Positions 57,544-64,000 of a DNA stretch of 64,000 nucleotides are shown here, piece after piece; position 1 is the first letter of the stretch; every line of letters begins with the position of its first letter. The position numbers were made by a program, and so were the translations under genes. The stretch is from contig NW_023604861.1 in NCBI RefSeq assembly GCF_014898055.3, positions 76,892,292 through 76,956,291 on the forward strand, in the 5' to 3' direction. The DNA is from Talpa occidentalis (Eukaryota; Chordata; Mammalia; Eulipotyphla; Talpidae). A model generated the notes under the pieces. It saw only the letters and a program-made list of their open reading frames with translations, was not told the origin of the DNA and ran no database searches.

Positions 57544-57734
57544 CATGGTACAGTAAAAACTCCCATGATAATTATATATTGTACCCATTTGGGGTCAAAC
57601 ACTATTCTTAGCGATTTTTACATAACAATTCATTTAAGTTGCATGTTTAATACATAAATGTATATGTAAATTTATATAAGTTTACTGTATATATAAATGA
57701 GAAACTTCACATTTTCACATAATAGCATACTTAA
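57544..57734. other. Unassigned AT-rich sequence
   Basis: Nothing recognised. Confidence 0.35.
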
Positions 57735-57910
57735 GCCTCAACAATGCAGAGGGGCGAGTACTATTATCATCATTTTCTCCGTTTTACAGATAAGAAAACT
57801 AAGACATAGAGTAGATGAATAATTTGTTCAAGGTTAACCACTCAGTGGTGGTACCAGGTCTCATTCCCAGGCGGTCTGGCTCTGACCAGCTTAGCTGGTA
57901 TCTGGCCATG
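57735..57910 (-). mobile_element. MIR, antisense
   Basis: 'tactattatcatcattttctccgttttacagataagaaaactaagac' and 'ttcaaggttaaccactcagtggtggtaccagg' in antisense order. Confidence 0.77.
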
Positions 57911-59224
57911 TTCTTGCCTTGTGACTCTACCTCCATTGCCAGGGTTGATGGGAGCAAGCCCAGCTCAGGACAGTAAAGAGAGGGGCAGCCTTCCTTATGC
58001 CTTCTCTCCGTCTCTCTGGCTGGAATATAGATGTGATCGTGGAGAAAGCAGTTGAGGGCAATACCCCAAATTTAGTAAAGCAACAAAATAGAAGGAACCC
58101 GGGGAGAAAGAAGTTGACTTCTGCTTGGTTTAAGCCTCTGTTGTTTGGGGCCTTAATTACAACAGCTGAATCAATATTCTTGATACAGGGGGCAAAATCA
58201 GTCCAGAAGGCAGAAGTTTGCCAGCAGCACAGCTACCTGTCCCTGTCTCAGAAGCGTCTGTCTTGTGAGTACACGTTAGCTGTGCTGCCTTGACCTGCCA
58301 GCAGGCCGAATCTGTCTCTGTGTGAGTCTGGACTTCCTGAAGGCTGCTGCAGCTGACTGTACAAACCAGACTCTCGGGCTGCAGGTGGGGAGGGGCCCAT
58401 CTCCATGACAACAAAGTGGTGATGTTTTTATTTATGTAAACTATAAATGTCCTACTCATTTTTATGAGCGTAAAGCAGAAAATTATCAAACCAAGGCAAG
58501 GCTTCCTAAGCAAACAGCTGACACTCCAAAAAGAGGCCTCATCTCACAAAACAGGGCGTGTGAATATTTGGAGAATGTAAAATCACAGGAGAAACTAGAT
58601 AGGCAATCTAATCTGATTTGAAGGCTGGGAAAAAGAGAAGAGATAGAGGTGAAAGTGGCCAAATAGTCAAAAGGTTTTGAGGCAGTGATTTGGGAGGTGC
58701 AAAGCAAGATTCGATGTATTTTTTTCAAATTACCCTTTCATTGAACTATCAATATAATAGTGAAAGAATTTTTTACAGCCTCTCTAGTGTCACTAATCTT
58801 TAACAGAACTTAAAATATCTTGTATATATCCCTTCTTTCTAGTCTTTGTACTCATAATTATCAAGCTTATCTACAAATTTACTCAACTTTTCTCCTGATT
58901 TGTTCAATTTATTGTATGTTCTACTTCAATTTAAAAAGAAAAAAACTCACATTGATGTCCTCACCTCAGCTAATGGCCTCACCACCTGTTGCATCAAGAA
59001 ATCAGGGCTCAAGTCCCTCAACCTCCTCTCCCATAACCTTAACCAGGGTCTCCACATAATCCTGGGTTCCTTCGTTCAGACTAAGAGGATGTGTCCTTTG
59101 TCTTAGTCAATATTCCCCCTTCAGTCCTGATCCTATTCCTTGCTATCTGTACAGATTTCTTGAGCCTGATTATATTATTTATGCTCAAACAATAATTCTT
59201 CCCATGTCCTTCCTAACTTAAGAG
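57911..59224. other. Unassigned sequence
   Basis: No gene or named repeat. 58960-59110 might be diverged L2. Confidence 0.35.
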
Positions 59225-59390
59225 AAAAAAAATCCAACCATCAGCTCCTTTGAATTGCCATACTTCATGGAGTCTACAGCAGTGTGGTCTGCTTCCTCAT
59301 ACCCACTCCCGCCTCAACCCACTGAATCTGGCATCTGCTCAACACACTCCTTCCTTTACAAATTGCCCTGAAATATAATATTATTAGATA
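59225..59390 (+). mobile_element. L2 fragment
   Basis: 'agtgtggtctgcttcctcatacccactcccgcctcaacccactgaatctggcatctgctc' follows the L2 coding region upstream of the reverse transcriptase. Confidence 0.55.
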
Positions 59391-59434
59391 CCCCTACCTC
59401 ATTTGAAGCCTCCTTCTTTTGTGAGCTTGAGAAC

Positions 59435-59638
59435 CAGAGTGTAGCAGTAAAAAGTGCTCACTAAGGACACAGACTATGTTCAAATCCCAGTTTCTGCCTG
59501 TGTGACCTTGGGTAAGTGGCTTACTCTCTCTGAGTTTCACTTTCCTTAGTTATATACTATGGCACTGACAAGTCTCTGCCTGGAAGTGCTGTTTAAGGGT
59601 TAAATGAGAGGATGAATGTAAGACCAGGCATCTATCAA
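59435..59638 (+). mobile_element. MIR, nearly complete
   Basis: 'tgtagcagtaaaaagtgctcactaaggacacagactatgttcaaatcccag', 'tgtgtgaccttgggtaagtggcttactctctctgagtttcactttccttag', 'gggttaaatgagaggatgaatgtaag' cover MIR head to 3' end. Confidence 0.85.
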
Positions 59639-59786
59639 TATATGTGTATATGGTCACAACATCAGAAATTTCCCAGGTGTAATCTGAAACTGGTAGGTGG
59701 CATTTTTAATAACCAAAGAAACTTATTTTAGCTGCTTTTCTTGGGTAGCTACAACACTAGAGAGTTTCCTACTCCCCTATCACCAT

Positions 59787-60112
59787 CTCCCATCTGGCAA
59801 TCTTTTTTTTTTTTTTTAATTTTTTTTTAAGATTTATTTTTATTTATTTATACAAGCATTGGGCACAGTCAGAAGCAGGGGAGGGTGAGAGAATTCACCA
59901 GAGCCAGAGCGGGGAGCAGAGCAGGCAGAAGGACCGAAGTACACTGGTGAGGGGAGCAGCGGGCGGCAGGAGAGGTCTGCGCGCCATGTGGGACTCTCCT
60001 GCGGTGGCCGGGGAGCAGCCGGGGATTGAACCGGCACTGCAGAGGCCTCAGGCAGCTTCGCAACCCAGCGCTCAACTGCTGCACCACCGGGGAGGCCCTC
60101 CCATCTGACAAT
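59787..60112 (-). mobile_element. tRNA-derived SINE (type 1), young, with target duplication
   Basis: Insert 59802-60098, flanked by CTCCCATCTGGCAAT and TCCCATCTGACAAT (one change). CpG-rich body and head, T15 tail tract. Confidence 0.93.
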
Positions 60113-61594
60113 TTTAAAAATTTATTTGGAGGCTCTGACTGGGTTTATTAGCATGCATTGTCCAGATGGACTCAATACATTTTGTCTCAGGCATATGTCC
60201 TAGGTCAGCTTCTTGGAGCAGTGAAGGCAAGCAGAGTGCACATAACAAGAAGAGGGGAAGGGGTGAGAAGCCAATTGCACAGGGCCAACTCTCATATTCT
60301 TTTCATTGTCTGGTTGCTGTTTCCAACACTGTGCCATGCATTCCCCTCAGCTGCCACTGACCACCTCCCACCCCTTGTTGCTGACTTCAGAGCTGCCAGA
60401 CCTAGCCTCCATAGAGGTGGCCTTCCAAGAGCTCACACCCTCACCAGAGGACACTGGTCATGTGCTGGACTCCATATCAAATTAGTCTTCTTATTCATAC
60501 AGTTTGGCCTCAAGTGAGTCAGATTCTGAGGTCCAATCATTTGGGGGTACAAACACAGTCAGATTCCTGGGCCTTCACCCAAATGAGAAACCTGTAATCT
60601 AGGGACCTGCCAAAAGTCTCTAAATGCACAACCAGGAGTAAAGAAGAAGGAAGCTTCTAGAACAACTTCTAGGTTCCAGCCTTGGGTGTCTGGAGAGCCT
60701 ACAGAGGGGGCAGGTCCAGATAAAAGAACCCCTTCTGCTGTGAAGTGTTGGCAAGGAGACACCCAGCAGACAGTTTCCAGAAACTGATGTGATAGCCTCA
60801 GCCCCTGGATGGGCACAAAGGAGGCTCTGTGTTCTCCAAATTGCTGCTAGTTACCCTATTTCCTCAATTTGAATTAGTGCAAAATTTTTCCTCTCGACAA
60901 CCCCTGTTGTGCTTGCTTTCACCTTTACAACCTGCGATCCACCCAGGTTTTCTGCTTCATGTTTCTCAGACGGTAGTGATGGCAACTTCAGGCCTCATGC
61001 CATTCTCAGGAGAGATTGTGGCTTTTCCCCTTCCAACTAGTGTGGAAGTCCAGGCATTCAGATTTCTGGCTGGCCCTCTGCAATATGAGTTTATTTCTCC
61101 TTCACTGAGAGAATAGTTCTTTGTATCCTGCTCCCTCCCCCTTCCCATCTTAAGAGTGTTTTCTTCCTTAGAGGTTGTATGTAACATACAATAGTGGTGG
61201 GTCTCACAATCGGATACTTTAGATTAGATGAAATGTTTTCCTTAGTGATTGGACCAGTTTGCATTTCAACCAAAAATGAAGGCAAAGGCTAGCCTTCATT
61301 AGATTTTAAAAATTAAATATGAAATCTAAGGTTTAGTGAAAGTAAGCAAATCTAATGCTATTCCAGTAGACTTAGAGAAATAATGTTTAGAAACCCATTA
61401 TTTTATAAAAGGAGCCCCAACATACCTCTGGGTCTGTGTGAGTTTCCTTCTCCTGCCTCTGGACCTGGCAGGACTGTCCTGAGATGGGTCAGCTGTTCCT
61501 TCCTAGGAGAAGCCTGCGCTAGAACTTCTTGCTACAGAATCTTCTCATCTGGATTCCCAAGAATACCAGATAATTCTTTTCAGCTGTGTTATGG
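60113..61594. other. Unassigned sequence
   Basis: No gene supported; longest frame 119 codons, without a recognisable domain. Confidence 0.4.

Positions 61595-61631
<37 letters not shown>
61595..61631. repeat. (TG)n microsatellite
   Basis: About 18 TG units. Confidence 0.95.
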
Positions 61632-61632
<1 letters not shown>

Positions 61633-62589
61633 TGTTCTCTTGGTAAATTATAGGAAACCTTTCAATGTGATGGAAAACACAGGTTTTTAGAGGGAAAAAA
61701 AATGCTTTTCAAGTCCCAGTTACTCTATTTATCCCTCTGAGACACATTTGTAAAATGAAGACAACCTAGCTCAGAGTTACTAAAGCAGATAAAACATCTG
61801 CTTGTACTTTGACAGAGAGACTTTATTGATCTTACCAGTGATGAAAAGAAGGGGGAAATGTTGTTATTTTTAAAACTAGTGGCTGTTTGAATAAATGCCC
61901 CGGGAGAATGAGAGAATTTCTCTGAGAGAAATGACCTTTGTCTATGAAAATTCCTAGTTTCTTTGCCTCACTTGGTTGTAAAAGTTGAGGCCTCCCAGGG
62001 CATGTTTTAAAGGTGGAAAAACTGAACTTAAATTATAAAATGATTATAATATCCAGGAGTTAAGTCTATCATTCCTTTTTCTCTCCTCTGACTTCTACTT
62101 GCTGTTTCATTTCTTTCAAGAACCAATTGATCCTAAAATTATGAAGGGGCAATACAAGGTAGGTGTCTCCAGAAGGTGTCCAGAGAGGTATGTTTAAGTG
62201 CCAGTGAAGTTAGAAGGGTGTCCACACGGAGTGCTGGCCCAGCCAGCGGTGTCTGGGCCTGTATGTGCTGAAGAGGGCAGCCAGGTAGGGGAAAGGGTGG
62301 TGAGAGACTGAGTACAGACACAGGGACTTGTTGCTTGTAACTTGATCAACTTGTAAATATAAGGAGAGTGGATGTGACTGTCAGAAACGGGGCTTATGAA
62401 TGTGGAGAGAAAAGCAAACCTTGTAGTGGCTGATTGGAACTGCAGGCATAAATGTGAGCTGATCCTTTTCCATAGATACAGAGTTAGGAATACAAATAAA
62501 TATAAATGTGTGTGTGTGTGTATATTTATATGTGTGTGCATGCGGGAGAGAGAGAAAGAGATTTTCTAGGTCATTTTGAGTAAACTTAA
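61632..62589. other. Unassigned sequence; TG/TA simple repeat near 62505-62541
   Basis: Nothing else recognised. Confidence 0.4.
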
Positions 62590-64000
62590 CATCATAATTA
62601 TATTGAATATTCCAATCCATGACCTGTATGTATCGTTCTATTTTGTAGGTCTTTAATTTCTCTCAGTACTCTTTTGTAGTATTTAAAGCAAAGTCATCAT
62701 ACATCTTGAGGAAATTAATTTTTAAGTATTGTATATTTTTGCATTTTCATTTCTAATTGTTGCTATTATATAGAAATATAATTGATTTTTTTAATAATTG
62801 TCTTTTTTTTAAAAGATTTATTTATTTATTTATTTATTTATTTATACAAGCACTGGGTACAGTCAGAAGCGCAGGAGGGTGAGAGAATTCACCAGAGCCA
62901 GAACGGGGAGCAGAACAGGCAGAAGGATCAAAGTACACTGCTGAGGGGAGCAGCGGGCGGCAGGAGAGGTCTGCATGCCATGTGGGACCCTCCTTCGGTA
63001 GTCGGGGAGCAGCCAGGGATTGAACTGGCGCTGCAGAGGCTGCAGGCAGCTTCGCAACCCAGCACTCAACTGCTGCACCACCAGGGAGGCCCTAATAATG
63101 GTTTTTTATCCTTAGGATTATCTACATAAACAATCCTATCACAAGCAATAAAAAACAATTTTTTTCTAATCTGTTTTTTTGTTTTATTGTACTGGCTAAT
63201 ACCTCCAGTTACAAGGTTTAATAGAAGTGAACAACCCATCCTTTCTCCTGATCTTAGGGGGAAATATTCAATATTTCACCTTTGTACAAGATGTTACTTT
63301 AGGTTTTTCTTAGATGCACTTTATCAGATTGAGGAGTTTTCCTTCTGTTCCTAGATTTCTGAGAGGTTATTTTTTTAGTTAGTAATGTGTGCCAAATTTA
63401 TCATATGCTTTTTCTGCATCGACTGAGATAGCTATATAGTTTTTTATATAACCAATATATAACAAATATTGTCAATTAAGTTGACTGATTTTCTAATGCT
63501 AAGTCAATTTTATATTCCTGGGATAAAATCCATGTGATCACAATGCATTATTATTTTTATTTATTACGGGAATTCCATCTGCTAATATTTTGGTAAGGAT
63601 TTTTGTGTCTATGTTCACAGGTATATTAATCTCTGTTTCTTTAAATGTTTTTGTCAGGTCTTGATATCAGGCTTATAGTGAACTTAAAATATAAATCAGG
63701 AAATTTGCCCTTCTTGCTTGCTCTCTTTTTCAAGATCTGCATTTTTTTTCCTTAAAAGAATCAAATTCACAAGTGAAATCATTTAGACATAGAGTTCTCT
63801 TGGTGGGAAGTTCTGATAACGAACGCAATTTCTTTGTACAGTATAGGTTGTTAGATTTTCTGTTTCTTTCTATGTTGATTTTGATGTATTTTTCAAAGAA
63901 TTTGTTCATTTCACCTAAGTTATCAACTTTATTGGCATGAAACGGTTCATAAAATTCCCTTGATATTATTATAATGCTTACAGAACTGGTAAATATGCTT
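62590..64000 (-). mobile_element. Old L1 ORF2 region, antisense, split by a SINE; runs off the window
   Basis: Antisense ORF2 landmarks: 'aggtctttaatttctctcagtactcttttgtag', 'catatgctttttctgcatcgactgagatagctatatagttttt', 'tattcctgggataaaatccatgtgatcac', 'tctgctaatattttggtaaggatttttgtgtctatgttcac'. Many stops. Interrupted by the SINE at 62801-63092. Confidence 0.82.
62792..63101 (-). mobile_element. tRNA-derived SINE (type 1), inserted in L1
   Basis: Insert about 62801-63092 with a (TTTA)n tail, the type 1 junction 'acaagcactgggtacagt', full body and head. TAATAAT(T/G)G on both sides is the likely target duplication. Confidence 0.92.

Overview
The window reads as placental mammalian nuclear DNA and contains no protein-coding gene that I can support. 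No long open frame looks like a real protein, and most of the long frames lie in repeats. I found no multi-exon coding pattern, tRNA, rRNA, snRNA or CRISPR array. It is best read as intergenic or intronic sequence shaped by layers of transposable elements. The ancient layer (MIR, L2, MER5A, MER20, Tigger) is the one shared by placental mammals. Alu, B1, ruminant BovB/Bov-tA, carnivore Can-SINE and horse ERE elements were not seen. The abundant young SINE is a tRNA-derived family of about 250-300 bp that I do not recognise by name. I would guess a laurasiatherian, possibly a pangolin, but that is only a guess.

Layout. 1-6 kb: an L1 ORF2 remnant, an L2 piece, a (GT)n tract and mostly unassigned sequence. 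6-13 kb: three SINEs (one carrying a 31-base G run), a MIR, hAT-type MITEs and an L2. 13-20 kb: MIR and L2 relics, a degenerate L1 3' end at 17.1-18.1 kb containing a foreign 49-bp segment that recurs 1.1 kb downstream, and a Tigger1 deletion derivative. 20-24.2 kb: an LTR-rich block with three LTR families, including one LTR nested in another and one in an L2. 24-36 kb: MIR, L2, MER20 and L1 relics, a cluster of CTCF-like motifs at 25.7-25.95 kb, and SINEs. 36-42.5 kb: SINEs and an L2 reverse-transcriptase remnant. 42.6-48.5 kb: three independent insertions of one LTR family (LTR-A), namely two solo LTRs and one compact endogenous retrovirus. That retrovirus (46395-48512) has LTRs that read identical, a 5-bp target duplication and a primer-binding site matching tRNA-Ser. 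48.5-64 kb: mostly unassigned, with L1 3' ends, MIR, L2, three SINEs and an ACC-type microsatellite.

No genes here work together. The main results are the young non-autonomous tRNA-Ser-primed retroviral element, the order of nested insertions, the two SINE lineages, and a few candidate regulatory stretches. All family names come from pattern memory of consensus sequences; no database search was possible.
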